From assembly GCA_947088515.1 (NCBI GenBank), contig CAMUHA010000099.1, positions 1 through 11,762 on the forward strand: a DNA stretch of 11,762 nucleotides, written 5' to 3'. The position numbers and the translations under genes are program-made. The DNA is from an uncultured bacterium. GTDB lineage: Bacteria > Bacillota > Clostridia > Lachnospirales > Lachnospiraceae. The notes under the pieces are model-generated. The model made no database searches. It was given only the letters and a program-made list of their open reading frames with translations, and had not been told where the DNA came from. This document shows positions 1 to 8,052 of this stretch, one piece after another; position 1 is the first letter of the stretch, and each line of letters opens with the position of its first letter.

Positions 1-1775
1 GTGAGTTCAAAGAGTATTTTCCGAGTAACGCAGTGGAATATTTTGTCTCCTACTATGATTATTATCAGCCAGAAGCCTATGTGCCTTCTTCAGACACCTA
101 TATTGCCAAGGATTCTTCAATAAATGATGAAATAGAGAAGCTGCGTTTATCTGCCACAGCATCCTTGTCAGAGCGGAGGGATGTGGTAGTGGTGGCTAGT
201 GTGTCATGTATCTATGGATTAGGCAGCCCTGATGATTACCAGAATATGATTGTTTCATTGCGGCCAGGGATGACAAAGGACAGGGACCAGGTAATCAGAG
301 AACTGATTGACATACAATATAACAGAAATGACATGGATTTGGAGAGAGGCGCCTTCCGGGTTAGAGGAGATGTTGTAGAGGTATATCCGGCACAGGGCGG
401 GGACTATTTGATACGGATTGAATTTTTTGGAGACGAAATTGACAGAATAGCAGAAACGGACCCACTGACGGGACAGGTACATGCCACATTGGGGCATATA
501 TCTATTTTTCCAGCGTCCCATTATGTTGTGCCTCAGGAAAAGATTAATGCGGCATGTAAAAATATTGAAGTGGAACTGGAAGAGAGGATTCGATATTTTA
601 AAGGTGAAGATAAGTTACTGGAAGCCCAGAGAATTTCGGAACGGACCAACTTTGACATTGAAATGCTGAGGGAGACAGGATTTTGTTCAGGAATTGAAAA
701 CTATTCCCGGCATCTTGCAGGGATGCCGGCGGGCGCTATGCCGCACACATTGATGGATTATTTTGGCGATGATTATCTGATAATTATAGATGAGTCCCAC
801 ATGACGATTCCACAGATTGGCGCAATGTTTACGGGAGACCGTTCCCGGAAAACTACATTGGTGGATTATGGGTTCCGGCTGCCCTCTGCTCTTGATAACC
901 GGCCTTTGTGCTTTGCAGAATTTGAACAGCATATTGACCAGATGATGTTTGTGTCTGCAACTCCATCTACTTATGAAAGGGACCATGAGTTGATGCGGAC
1001 AGAGCAGATTATCCGTCCCACAGGACTTCTTGACCCGGAGATTTCCGTGCGTCCGGTGGAGGGGCAGATAGACGACCTGGTTGCAGAAATCAACAAAGAA
1101 ACAGAAAAACGTCATAAGGTTCTGGTTACGACTTTGACAAAAAGAATGGCAGAGGATTTGACCAATTATATGAATGATGTGGGAATCAGGGTGAAATATC
1201 TTCACTCGGACATTGATACACTTGAGCGTTCTGAAATTATCAGGGATATGCGTCTGGATGTTTTTGATGTGCTGGTAGGCATTAATCTTCTCCGGGAAGG
1301 ATTAGATATTCCGGAAATTGCTCTGGTTGCAATTCTGGATGCTGACAAGGAAGGATTTCTCCGGTCAGAAACTTCGCTGATTCAGACCATTGGGCGGGCA
1401 GCGAGAAATGTGGAAGGACATGTGGTAATGTATGCAGACCGGATGACAGATTCCATGAGAGCGGCAATTGATGAGACAAACAGACGACGCAGCATTCAGA
1501 AGAAATATAATGAAGACCATAATATCACCCCTCAGTCAGTGAAGAAAGCTGTCCGGGATTTAATAAGTATTTCCAAGGTGATTGCAAAAGAAGAACTCCG
1601 GTTTGAAAAGGACCCTGAATCCATGAACCGGAAGGAACTGGGAAAACTGATTTCCCAGATAGAAAAGGAAATGAAGAAAGCTGCCGCAGATTTGAACTTT
1701 GAAGCTGCCGCAGACCTTCGTGACAAAATGGTGGAACTGAAAATAAAACTAAAAGAATTGGACGATGATAAATAG
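1..1775 (+). CDS. uvrB: UvrABC excinuclease subunit B, 5'-truncated by window edge
   Basis: UvrB is the DNA-damage-verifying helicase-like subunit of nucleotide excision repair. UvrA loads it, and it then recruits UvrC for incision. The frame is open from base 3 (EFKEYFPSNAVEYFVSYYDYY), so the GTG at 33 is an internal valine, not a start. About 590 residues are visible. Comparison with the usual 660-670 suggests roughly 75-85 N-terminal residues, including Walker A, lie upstream. Visible features are the aromatic beta-hairpin (YYDYYQPEAYVP), SVSCIYGLGSP, the Walker B/DESH box near base 789, the helicase region LLREGLDIPE through QTIGRAARN, and a C-terminal UVR coiled coil (about 1645-1760) that in this family contacts UvrC. 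The stop at 1773-1775 lies 31 bp before the preferred uvrA start, consistent with one transcript. The family is certain; only the missing N-terminus is unseen. Confidence 0.98.
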   Translation, partial: EFKEYFPSNAVEYFVSYYDYYQPEAYVPSSDTYIAKDSSINDEIEKLRLSATASLSERRDVVVVASVSCIYGLGSPDDYQNMIVSLRPGMTKDRDQVIRELIDIQYNRNDMDLERGAFRVRGDVVEVYPAQGGDYLIRIEFFGDEIDRIAETDPLTGQVHATLGHISIFPASHYVVPQEKINAACKNIEVELEERIRYFKGEDKLLEAQRISERTNFDIEMLRETGFCSGIENYSRHLAGMPAGAMPHTLMDYFGDDYLIIIDESHMTIPQIGAMFTGDRSRKTTLVDYGFRLPSALDNRPLCFAEFEQHIDQMMFVSATPSTYERDHELMRTEQIIRPTGLLDPEISVRPVEGQIDDLVAEINKETEKRHKVLVTTLTKRMAEDLTNYMNDVGIRVKYLHSDIDTLERSEIIRDMRLDVFDVLVGINLLREGLDIPEIALVAILDADKEGFLRSETSLIQTIGRAARNVEGHVVMYADRMTDSMRAAIDETNRRRSIQKKYNEDHNITPQSVKKAVRDLISISKVIAKEELRFEKDPESMNRKELGKLISQIEKEMKKAAADLNFEAAADLRDKMVELKIKLKELDDDK

Positions 1776-1785
1776 CAGAGAATAC

Positions 1786-1798
1786 GAGAAAGGGAAGG
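1786..1798 (+). promoter_or_regulatory. ribosome binding site that sets the uvrA start
   Basis: A purine-rich stretch GAGAAAGGGAAGG ends 8 nt before the ATG at 1807. The in-frame ATG at 1765 overlaps the uvrB stop by 11 nt and has only a weak site before it, and the ATG at 1843 has none. The start at 1807 is therefore preferred. This is inferred from sequence alone. Confidence 0.6.
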
Positions 1799-1806
1799 TT
1801 ATCCAG

Positions 1807-4701
1807 ATGAAATTATCAGAGCAACATGCTGAAAATCCAAGAATGCGCCCAAGAGAATACATTAAAATACGGGGGGCGAGCGAACACAATCTGAAAAATT
1901 TAAATGTAGATATTCCCAGAAATGAACTGGTGGTGCTTACTGGACTTTCCGGTTCAGGCAAGTCTTCCCTTGCCTTCGATACGATTTATGCGGAAGGCCA
2001 AAGGAGATATATGGAGTCGCTGTCCTCCTATGCAAGGCAGTTTCTTGGGCAGATGGAAAAACCAAATGTAGAGAAAATAGAAGGGCTTTCGCCTGCTATT
2101 TCAATTGACCAGAAATCAACTAACCGGAATCCACGTTCAACGGTGGGGACCGTAACAGAAATTTATGATTATTTCAGGCTTCTGTACGCCCGGATTGGTA
2201 TACCTCATTGCCCTGATTGTGGAAAGGAAATCAAAAAACAGAGTGTGGACCAGATGGTGGACCAGATTATGGAGCTACAGGAAGGAACAAAGATTCAGCT
2301 TCTTGCACCGGTAGTACGCGGCAGGAAAGGGGAACATGCCAAGGTGTTTGACCGTGCCAAAAGAAGTGGATATGTGCGAGTACGGGTAGATGGAAATCTG
2401 TATGAACTGACGGAAGACATTAAACTGGATAAGAACATTAAGCATAATATAGAAATTGTGGTGGACAGGCTGGTGGTGAAGCTGGGCATTGAAAGGCGTC
2501 TGACAGATTCTGTTGAAAATGTACTGGCACTGGCCGAAGGTCTTCTTATGGTTGACGTAATAGATGGTGAGACTATTAATTTCAGTCAGAGCTTTTCCTG
2601 CCCTGATTGTGGTATCAGCATTAGTGAAATAGAGCCAAGGAGCTTTTCCTTTAACAATCCCTTTGGCGCCTGTCCGGTCTGCTTTGGACTGGGTTACAAA
2701 ATGGAGTTCGACCCGGATTTGATGATTCCGGACAAAACATTAAGCATTAGTCAGGGTGCAATTCAGGTAATGGGATGGCAGTCCAGCAGTGAGGCGGGAA
2801 GCTTTACCAACGCTATTTTGCAGGCGCTTGCAAAAGAATACCAGTTCAGTCTTGATACGCCAGTCCAGGATTTGTCTGAGGATGTGACCCATATCTTGCT
2901 TCATGGTACGGATGGCAGGGAAGTAAAAGTTTATTATAAAGGCCAAAGGGGCGAAGGGGTCTATCCTGTAGCCTTTGAAGGTCTTATAAAAAATATGGAG
3001 CGGAAATACAGAGAAACCGGGTCAGATATTATAAAACAGGAATATGAAACCTGTATGCGCATTACCCCATGCAAAGAGTGTAAGGGAATGAGGCTGAAAA
3101 AAGAATCTTTGGCGGTTACTGTTTCTGACAAAAATATATTTGAAATAACATCCATGTCTGTCCGGGACCTTTACACATTTTTGGGAGATATGAAGCTGTC
3201 TAGCCAACAGCAGCTTATTGGACAACAGGTATTGAAGGAAATCAATGCCAGAGTTGGCTTTTTGATTGATGTGGGGCTTGACTATTTGTCATTGTCAAGA
3301 GCTACAGGAACTCTCTCCGGCGGAGAGGCCCAGCGTATACGGCTTGCTACACAGATTGGTTCAGGACTGGTGGGTGTATGTTATATTCTGGACGAACCAA
3401 GTATTGGGCTTCACCAAAAAGATAATGACAAACTGCTAAACACATTAAAAAATTTACGGGACCTTGGGAATACGCTGATTGTGGTGGAACATGATGAGGA
3501 TACCATGCTGGAAGCCGACTATGTAGTAGACATTGGACCGGGGGCAGGTTCCCATGGGGGAGAGGTTATCGCCCAAGGAAGTGCACAGGAAATCATGGAA
3601 GTTGAGGAATCTGCTACGGGACAATATTTAAGCGGAAAGAAACAGGTTCCAGTGCCAAAAGAGCGTCGTGCGCCTAAAGGGTGGATGGCTGTAGTGGGAG
3701 CAAAAGAAAACAATCTGAAAAATGTTTCGATTAATATTCCAATAGGAGTCATGACCTGTGTGACTGGAGTTTCGGGGTCTGGAAAAAGTTCTCTGGTTAA
3801 TGAAATATTATATAAAAGACTGGCAAGGGATTTAAACCGGGCAAGAACAATTCCTGGAAAGCACAGAAATTTAACAGGTATTGAATCATTGGATAAGGTT
3901 ATTAATATCGACCAATCTCCTATTGGAAGGACGCCACGGTCAAACCCTGCAACTTACACAGGTGTTTTTGACATGATAAGGGATTTGTTTGCAGGCACTC
4001 CTGACGCTAAGGCGAAAGGCTACAAAAAGGGGCGTTTTAGCTTTAATGTAAAAGGGGGCCGCTGTGAAGCATGTGGCGGAGATGGCATAATCAAAATAGA
4101 GATGCACTTTTTGCCGGATGTGTATGTTCCCTGCGAAGTCTGCGGCGGCAAGCGTTACAACAGAGAAACACTGGATGTCAGGTATAAAGGGAAGAATATT
4201 TATGATGTGCTTGAGATGACTGTGGAAGAAGCGGTGCCCTTTTTTGAAAATGTGCCTTCTATCCGGCGGAAGATTGAAACACTTAACGATGTAGGGCTTT
4301 CTTACGTAAAGCTGGGGCAACCGTCCACCACACTGTCAGGCGGCGAGGCGCAGAGAATAAAACTGGCAACAGAGCTAAGCAGACGCAGCACGGGAAATAC
4401 TATATATATTCTGGATGAACCCACTACAGGTCTTCATTTTGCGGATGTGCATAAACTGGTAGAAATTCTTCACCGTCTGGCGGATGGGGGAAACACGGTG
4501 GTCGTTATAGAACATAATCTTGATGTGATAAAGACGGCAGACTACATTATTGACATGGGGCCTGAAGGGGGAGACCGAGGCGGAGAAATGGTTGCCTGTG
4601 GAACACCGGAAGAGGTTGCGGAGTGTCCAAAATCTTACACTGGGGTATATATTAAAAAAATGTTGAAAAAGTATAAAGAAAATTTGGATAAATACCGATA
4701 A
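1807..4701 (+). CDS. uvrA: UvrABC excinuclease subunit A
   Basis: UvrA is a dimeric ABC-type ATPase that scans DNA for bulky lesions and loads UvrB. From the chosen start it has 964 residues, close to the 940-960 usual for the family. It has two complete nucleotide-binding halves. The first has Walker A GLSGSGKSS at residue 46 and signature LSGGEAQRIRL at 503 followed by YILDEPSIGLH. The second has Walker A GVSGSGKSS at about 654, signature LSGGEAQRIKL at 843, then YILDEPTTGLH. Zinc-binding cysteine pairs are visible: CPDC near 135, CPDC near 265 with a partner CPVC, CKEC in the mid-region, and CEAC near 753 with a partner CEVC. The last cluster is the zinc module needed for DNA binding in studied UvrA proteins. 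It lies directly after uvrB, probably cotranscribed, and a terminator follows. No key residue is missing. An alternative start at 1765 would add 14 residues. Confidence 0.97.
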   Translation: MKLSEQHAENPRMRPREYIKIRGASEHNLKNLNVDIPRNELVVLTGLSGSGKSSLAFDTIYAEGQRRYMESLSSYARQFLGQMEKPNVEKIEGLSPAISIDQKSTNRNPRSTVGTVTEIYDYFRLLYARIGIPHCPDCGKEIKKQSVDQMVDQIMELQEGTKIQLLAPVVRGRKGEHAKVFDRAKRSGYVRVRVDGNLYELTEDIKLDKNIKHNIEIVVDRLVVKLGIERRLTDSVENVLALAEGLLMVDVIDGETINFSQSFSCPDCGISISEIEPRSFSFNNPFGACPVCFGLGYKMEFDPDLMIPDKTLSISQGAIQVMGWQSSSEAGSFTNAILQALAKEYQFSLDTPVQDLSEDVTHILLHGTDGREVKVYYKGQRGEGVYPVAFEGLIKNMERKYRETGSDIIKQEYETCMRITPCKECKGMRLKKESLAVTVSDKNIFEITSMSVRDLYTFLGDMKLSSQQQLIGQQVLKEINARVGFLIDVGLDYLSLSRATGTLSGGEAQRIRLATQIGSGLVGVCYILDEPSIGLHQKDNDKLLNTLKNLRDLGNTLIVVEHDEDTMLEADYVVDIGPGAGSHGGEVIAQGSAQEIMEVEESATGQYLSGKKQVPVPKERRAPKGWMAVVGAKENNLKNVSINIPIGVMTCVTGVSGSGKSSLVNEILYKRLARDLNRARTIPGKHRNLTGIESLDKVINIDQSPIGRTPRSNPATYTGVFDMIRDLFAGTPDAKAKGYKKGRFSFNVKGGRCEACGGDGIIKIEMHFLPDVYVPCEVCGGKRYNRETLDVRYKGKNIYDVLEMTVEEAVPFFENVPSIRRKIETLNDVGLSYVKLGQPSTTLSGGEAQRIKLATELSRRSTGNTIYILDEPTTGLHFADVHKLVEILHRLADGGNTVVVIEHNLDVIKTADYIIDMGPEGGDRGGEMVACGTPEEVAECPKSYTGVYIKKMLKKYKENLDKYR

Positions 4702-4713
4702 TAAAACTGAAGC

Positions 4714-4772
4714 ATGGATGCAGCATCAGAGACGGAAGGAACCGTTTTTAATGTTGCGTCCATTTTTATTAA
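4714..4772 (+). terminator. intrinsic terminator after uvrA
   Basis: A long hairpin starts 12 nt after the uvrA stop. Bases 4714-4726 pair with 4751-4763 (13 bp, two G.U pairs). After one C/A mismatch the helix continues as 4728-4735 with 4742-4749, closing on a six-base loop (AAGGAA). A T-rich tract (TTTTTATTAATTTTTT) follows immediately. This is a good Rho-independent terminator separating uvrBA from the mbl operon. Confidence 0.88.
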
Positions 4773-4789
4773 TTTTTTGTGAAACCCCT

Positions 4790-4817
4790 TTGAAAATATG
4801 TTTCTATGGGTTATAAT
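4790..4817 (+). promoter_or_regulatory. sigma-A-type promoter for the mbl-flhO-flhP-flgJ operon
   Basis: A -35 box TTGAAA (4790-4795) and a perfect -10 box TATAAT (4812-4817) are separated by 16 bp, just downstream of the uvrA terminator. Transcription would begin near 4824, giving a leader of about 155 nt before mbl. It is the best promoter I see in the window. I find no well-placed flagellar sigma-D (sigma-28) promoter downstream of the terminator, so the flagellar genes here probably use housekeeping transcription. Confidence 0.75.
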
Positions 4818-4823
4818 AATTCT

Positions 4824-4979
4824 ATATGTGTCTTGTTATGGAATTTATAATTTTTTATAGAAAGAAAAGTGACGTCTTGCGCTGTTTGTTGTAGAACAGC
4901 TAAACAGCTATCTATCCGTACAGCCAGAGGCTTGTACAGTAAGTGAAACTTCAGTTGACGAGAAAGGGGTAAAAAGATA
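4824..4979 (+). other. structured 5' leader of mbl (no gene)
   Basis: This untranslated stretch contains no credible reading frame but has folding potential. GCTGTTT at 4881-4887 can pair with GAACAGC at 4894-4900 (one G.U) or, perfectly, with AAACAGC at 4903-4909, so two folds compete. A further hairpin pairs 4918-4925 with 4929-4937, with a three-base loop and one bulged T. A short AAGT-GAA-ACTT hairpin follows at 4941-4951. The ribosome site AAAGGGG (4963-4969) lies 10 nt before the ATG. I do not recognise a known riboswitch class; a regulatory role is only a possibility. Confidence 0.4.
4910..4937 (-). repeat. intergenic shared element, copy A (reverse orientation)
   Basis: Read on the minus strand this gives GTACA, then AGCC-TCT-GGCT, then GTACGGATAGAT. 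It matches copy B (11591-11630) in its GTACA word, its AGCC/GGCT arms and its CGGATAGAT word, in the same order. Copy C lies at 8053-8074. The copies differ mainly in the length of the central hairpin. It lies within the mbl leader. Similarity was found by eye. Confidence 0.4.
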
Positions 4980-5972
4980 ATGCAGTATACAGATATTGGA
5001 ATCGACTTGGGAACCGCCAGCATATTAGTTTACATCAGGGGGAGAGGAGTAGTCCTTAAAGAGCCTTCTGTTGTGGCTTTCGATAGAGATACAAACAAAA
5101 TTAAAGCGATTGGGGAGGATGCCAGGCTGATGCTGGGGAGAACCCCTGGAAATATTGTTGCTGTCCGCCCGCTGCGTCAGGGAGTAATTTCTGACTACCG
5201 GGTTACGGAACAGATGATGAAGTATTTTATCCAGAAAGCGCTTGGAAAGAAAACATTCAGAAAGCCGAGAATTGCTGTCTGCGTACCCAGTGGTGTTACA
5301 GAGGTGGAAAAGAAGGCAGTGGAGGATGCAACTCTTCAGGCAGGCGCCCGTGAGGTATCTATTATTGAGGAACCCATTGCGGCAGCGATTGGGGCAGGCA
5401 TTGATATTTCCAAACCCTGTGGAAACATGATTGTGGATATTGGCGGAGGCACATCTGATATTGCAGTTATTTCACTGGGGGGAACAGTGGTTAGCGCCTC
5501 CATTAAGATAGCAGGAGATGATTTTGATGAGGCTCTGGTAAGATATATGCGTAAAAAGCATAATCTGCTGATTGGAGAACGGACAGCAGAGGATATTAAG
5601 ATAAAGATTGGAACGGCCTTTAAGCGTACGGAAGTAGATTATATGGACGTAAGGGGGCGTAATCTGGTTACAGGACTTCCAAAGACAGTAAAGGTTTCGT
5701 CAGAGGAAACGGAAGAAGCGCTTAAGGAAGCTACCGCACAAATTATAGAAACCATTCACAGTGTGCTGGAAAAGACGCCGCCGGAACTGGCTGCGGATAT
5801 TGCGGACAGGGGAATTGTCCTTACAGGAGGGGGAAGCCTTCTTAGAGGACTGGAGGACTTGATTGCTGAAAGAACAGGAATCAACACAATGACTGCAGAA
5901 GACCCTATGACAGCAGTTGCAATTGGCACGGGCAAGTATGTAGAGTTTCTAGCGGGCAACAGGGAGGATTAA
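4980..5972 (+). CDS. mbl: MreB/Mbl-family bacterial actin
   Basis: This rod-shape-determining actin homologue forms membrane-associated filaments that guide lateral cell-wall synthesis. At 330 residues it is the normal family length. The ATPase fold shows phosphate-1 motif DIGIDLGTAS (5-14), the IIEEPIAAAIGAG segment with the expected hydrolytic Glu131, phosphate-2 motif VDIGGGTSD (152-160), LLIGERTAEDIKIKIG (196-211) and adenosine motif GIVLTGGGSLLRG (278-290). Sequence alone does not cleanly separate MreB, Mbl and MreBH. I chose mbl because the next two genes are flhO/flhP-like, matching the B. subtilis mbl-flhO-flhP order. The mreC-mreD partners expected beside a main mreB are absent. A 52-bp gap leads to the next gene with no terminator, so the flagellar genes are probably cotranscribed. 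Confidence 0.93.
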   Translation: MQYTDIGIDLGTASILVYIRGRGVVLKEPSVVAFDRDTNKIKAIGEDARLMLGRTPGNIVAVRPLRQGVISDYRVTEQMMKYFIQKALGKKTFRKPRIAVCVPSGVTEVEKKAVEDATLQAGAREVSIIEEPIAAAIGAGIDISKPCGNMIVDIGGGTSDIAVISLGGTVVSASIKIAGDDFDEALVRYMRKKHNLLIGERTAEDIKIKIGTAFKRTEVDYMDVRGRNLVTGLPKTVKVSSEETEEALKEATAQIIETIHSVLEKTPPELAADIADRGIVLTGGGSLLRGLEDLIAERTGINTMTAEDPMTAVAIGTGKYVEFLAGNRED

Positions 5973-6024
5973 TTTTAAGACAGCGCCTTTAATATTAAGG
6001 AGCTGAAAGAAGAAAGGTGTTAAT

Positions 6025-6804
6025 ATGGTAAAAGGATTGTACACTGCCTACACAGGCATGCTCAATGAACAACACAGGATGGATGTAATTACCAATAACC
6101 TGGCAAATGCAAATACCAATGGATTTAAAAAGGAAGGAGCGACCAGTCAGTCCTTTGATGAAATTCTTTCCTATAAAATAAAGGATAATTCTGAAGGTTA
6201 CAACATTTCCAGGAGAATGGGCAGAAACCATCCCGGCGTGAAGATTGGTGAAGGGTATACAGATTTTTCGCAGGGACCGATTAAAAACACAGGCAATACT
6301 TATGATTTGGCGCTGTCAGACTCCGGTTTCTTTGCAGTCAGGTTCACAAGCAAGGATGGAGAGGATTCAGTGAAATATACAAGGGATGGTAATTTTACCC
6401 TGACAAGGCAGGGAAATCTGGTTACACAGGATGGCGATGCAGTGCTTGACATAGACAACAGGCCAGTCAGAATTGACCCGCTCTTAAAGACAGAGATTAA
6501 TACCAGCGGAGAAGTAATCCAGGACGGAAACGTGGTTGCAACGATTCAGGTTACGGATTTTGAAGATTATAACTACCTGGAACGTTATGGAGAAAATTAT
6601 TTTCAGCCCGTAGACGGTGCGCAAAAGGCAGAAGAAGCAAAAGGGCTGGTGTATTCCGGTTATTTGGAAACAGCCAATATGTCGGTAGTGACAGAAATGG
6701 TTAATATGATAACCATCTCCCGTGCATATGAAAGTAACCAGAAAGTAATTACCACTTATGACAGTACCCTGGATATTGCGGCAAACCAGATTGGCAGAAT
6801 TTAA
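6025..6804 (+). CDS. flhO: flagellar hook-basal body protein, FlhO/FlgF-like
   Basis: This is a rod/hook-family axial protein exported through the flagellar type III apparatus and built into the basal-body rod. Its 259 residues show the two family ends. The N-terminal rod domain has LYTAYTGMLNEQHRMDVITN with NNLANANTNGFKKE (24-37). The C-terminal domain runs from GYLETANMSVVTEMVNMI through SRAYESNQKVITTYDS. It lacks the YQTLQ-type insert that marks FlgG in its neighbour, which fits the FlgF/FlhO side of the family. No cleavable signal peptide is seen, as expected for type III export. AAAGGTG lies 5 nt before the ATG. It comes after mbl and 11 bp before flhP, as in the B. subtilis cluster. The FlhO/FlgF assignment rests on order as well as sequence. 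Confidence 0.9.
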   Translation: MVKGLYTAYTGMLNEQHRMDVITNNLANANTNGFKKEGATSQSFDEILSYKIKDNSEGYNISRRMGRNHPGVKIGEGYTDFSQGPIKNTGNTYDLALSDSGFFAVRFTSKDGEDSVKYTRDGNFTLTRQGNLVTQDGDAVLDIDNRPVRIDPLLKTEINTSGEVIQDGNVVATIQVTDFEDYNYLERYGENYFQPVDGAQKAEEAKGLVYSGYLETANMSVVTEMVNMITISRAYESNQKVITTYDSTLDIAANQIGRI

Positions 6805-6815
6805 GGAGGAAATAA

Positions 6816-7637
6816 ATGATTAGAAGTTTATGGTCAGCGGCAACCGGTATGAATGCCCAGCAGACAAATGTAGATACAATAGCAAATAACTTATCAAATG
6901 TTAACTCGGTAGGATATAAGGCGCAAGTGGCACAGTTTAAGTCTCTTTTATATCAGACGCTGCAGACAGCCACTACAACAGCCAATGGAGACCCCAAACC
7001 TACAAGCTCACAGGTGGGACTGGGGGTAAGAAATTCTTCCATAAATTCTATTTTTACGCAGGGAAGTCTGTTGAATTCTAATAGTGACACATCATTTGCC
7101 ATTGAGGGAGATGGGTATTTTGCAGTAAGAGGCGCTGATGGAAACAGATACTATACAAGAAACGGCGACTTTACATGGGCAACCAATGGAACAAGAGGCC
7201 TGATTCTGACTAATCAGGATGGTCTTCCTGTTTTGAGTGATACGGGACGTAATATTACATTAGGAAGAGAATATGTTGCCAGCAGGATAACGGTTTCAGA
7301 TAATGGAACAGTCTGCTACCCGGACGAGAGCAACAATCCCCAGCCTTTGGAAGACTTGGTTATTGGTGTGTATCAGTTTAACAACCCAGGAGGCCTGGTA
7401 AGAAAAGGTGACACTTTGTGGGAAGTTTCCGCAGCCAGTGGGGCAGCTTTAAATGAAGCGACCAATGAAAATGTTGTCAAAAGTAAGATTGTCCAGGGAT
7501 ATCTGGAAGGCTCTAACGTTCAGGTTGCAGACGAGATGGTAAACCTAATTGTTGCACAGCGGGCTTACGAGATGAATTCTAAGGCAATTACAACATCAGA
7601 TGAAATGCTGCAGACGGCAAATAATCTGAAACGATAA
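6816..7637 (+). CDS. flhP: flagellar distal-rod protein, FlhP/FlgG-like
   Basis: This is the second rod/hook-family protein, 273 residues, probably the distal-rod subunit. The N-terminus has WSAATGMNAQQTNVDTIANN and NNLSNVNSVGYK (24-35). The segment LLYQTLQTATTTANGDP (44-60), then QVGLGVRNSSI, FTQGSL and FAIEGDGYFAVR (94-105), fits the FlgG pattern, in which this stretch distinguishes rod from hook protein. The C-terminal domain (GYLEGSNVQVADEMVNLIVA, then QRAYEMNSKAITTSDEML) packs with the N-terminal helix in known structures. A strong AAGGAGG overlaps the flhO stop region, so translation may be coupled. The alternative name is flgG; flhP is used because it lies next to mbl and flhO. Confidence 0.9.
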   Translation: MIRSLWSAATGMNAQQTNVDTIANNLSNVNSVGYKAQVAQFKSLLYQTLQTATTTANGDPKPTSSQVGLGVRNSSINSIFTQGSLLNSNSDTSFAIEGDGYFAVRGADGNRYYTRNGDFTWATNGTRGLILTNQDGLPVLSDTGRNITLGREYVASRITVSDNGTVCYPDESNNPQPLEDLVIGVYQFNNPGGLVRKGDTLWEVSAASGAALNEATNENVVKSKIVQGYLEGSNVQVADEMVNLIVAQRAYEMNSKAITTSDEMLQTANNLKR

Positions 7638-7656
7638 GCGGGAGAGGGTGTAAGAA

Positions 7657-8010
7657 ATGGATATTGGTGGAGTTTCATCTGCATATACAAATTATCTGCA
7701 AAATCAAAACACGTCAGCTTCAAAGTTAAAGGATTCAGTGGAAGGTAAAGATTTTTCACAGGCTTCAGATGAAGAACTGATGGATGTGTGTAAGCAGTTT
7801 GAATCATATTTTCTGGAGCAGGTTTTTAAGGAAATGCAAAAAACAGTGGAATGCTTTAAGGATGATAAGGGCGATAAGCCAAACAGCAATCTGGTAAATT
7901 ATTTTAATGATGAATTTATTCAGAGCCTGGCCGCTTCTTCTACAGAAGTTCAGGGGATGGGACTTGCTCAGACAATGTATGAACAGATGAAGAGAAATTA
8001 CGAAATATAG
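7657..8010 (+). CDS. flgJ: FlgJ-type rod-binding protein without hydrolase domain
   Basis: This 117-residue protein matches the rod-binding domain found at the N-terminus of FlgJ (Pfam Rod-binding). The telling parts are ELMDVCKQFESYFLEQVFKEM (about 40-60) and YFNDEFIQSLA followed by GLAQTMYEQM (about 82-111). In proteobacteria this domain caps the growing rod and is fused to a peptidoglycan hydrolase; here the hydrolase half is absent. Opening the wall for the rod must then be done by a separate enzyme not in this window. The reading frame starts 19 bp after flhP, with a GGGAGAGGG site upstream, and a terminator follows at 8092-8137, so it is the last gene of the operon. The family call is good; the symbol is by analogy. 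Confidence 0.82.
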   Translation: MDIGGVSSAYTNYLQNQNTSASKLKDSVEGKDFSQASDEELMDVCKQFESYFLEQVFKEMQKTVECFKDDKGDKPNSNLVNYFNDEFIQSLAASSTEVQGMGLAQTMYEQMKRNYEI

Positions 8011-8052
8011 ATTTACAGGATATTTGTGCTGTGAACATCAGATATCTTCATA

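Noticed and set aside
33..35. GTG as the start of uvrB
   Set aside because: The frame continues upstream with family-conserved residues (EFKEYFPSNA), so this is an internal valine in a gene cut by the window edge.
687..1205. Minus-strand open frame of 172 codons inside uvrB
   Set aside because: Cys/His-rich low-complexity translation antisense to a certain gene; a shadow frame.
3940..4320. Minus-strand open frame of 126 codons inside uvrA
   Set aside because: Antisense shadow of the conserved second ATPase half, with no family features.
4951..4963. AGTTGACGAG in the mbl leader, which resembles a stretch of the glmS ribozyme core
   Set aside because: The cleavage-site core (AGCGCC) and the other conserved segments are not seen upstream, and the downstream gene is not glmS. 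A match of about 10 bases is not enough.
4811..5023. Minus-strand open frame of 70 codons across the mbl promoter and leader
   Set aside because: It overlaps the mbl start and the best promoter in the window, is hydrophobic only by chance composition and matches no family I know.
5980..6003. Short inverted repeat CCTT...AAGG between mbl and flhO
   Set aside because: Only about four strong pairs around an A/T centre and no T-run, so not a credible terminator; the genes are likely cotranscribed.
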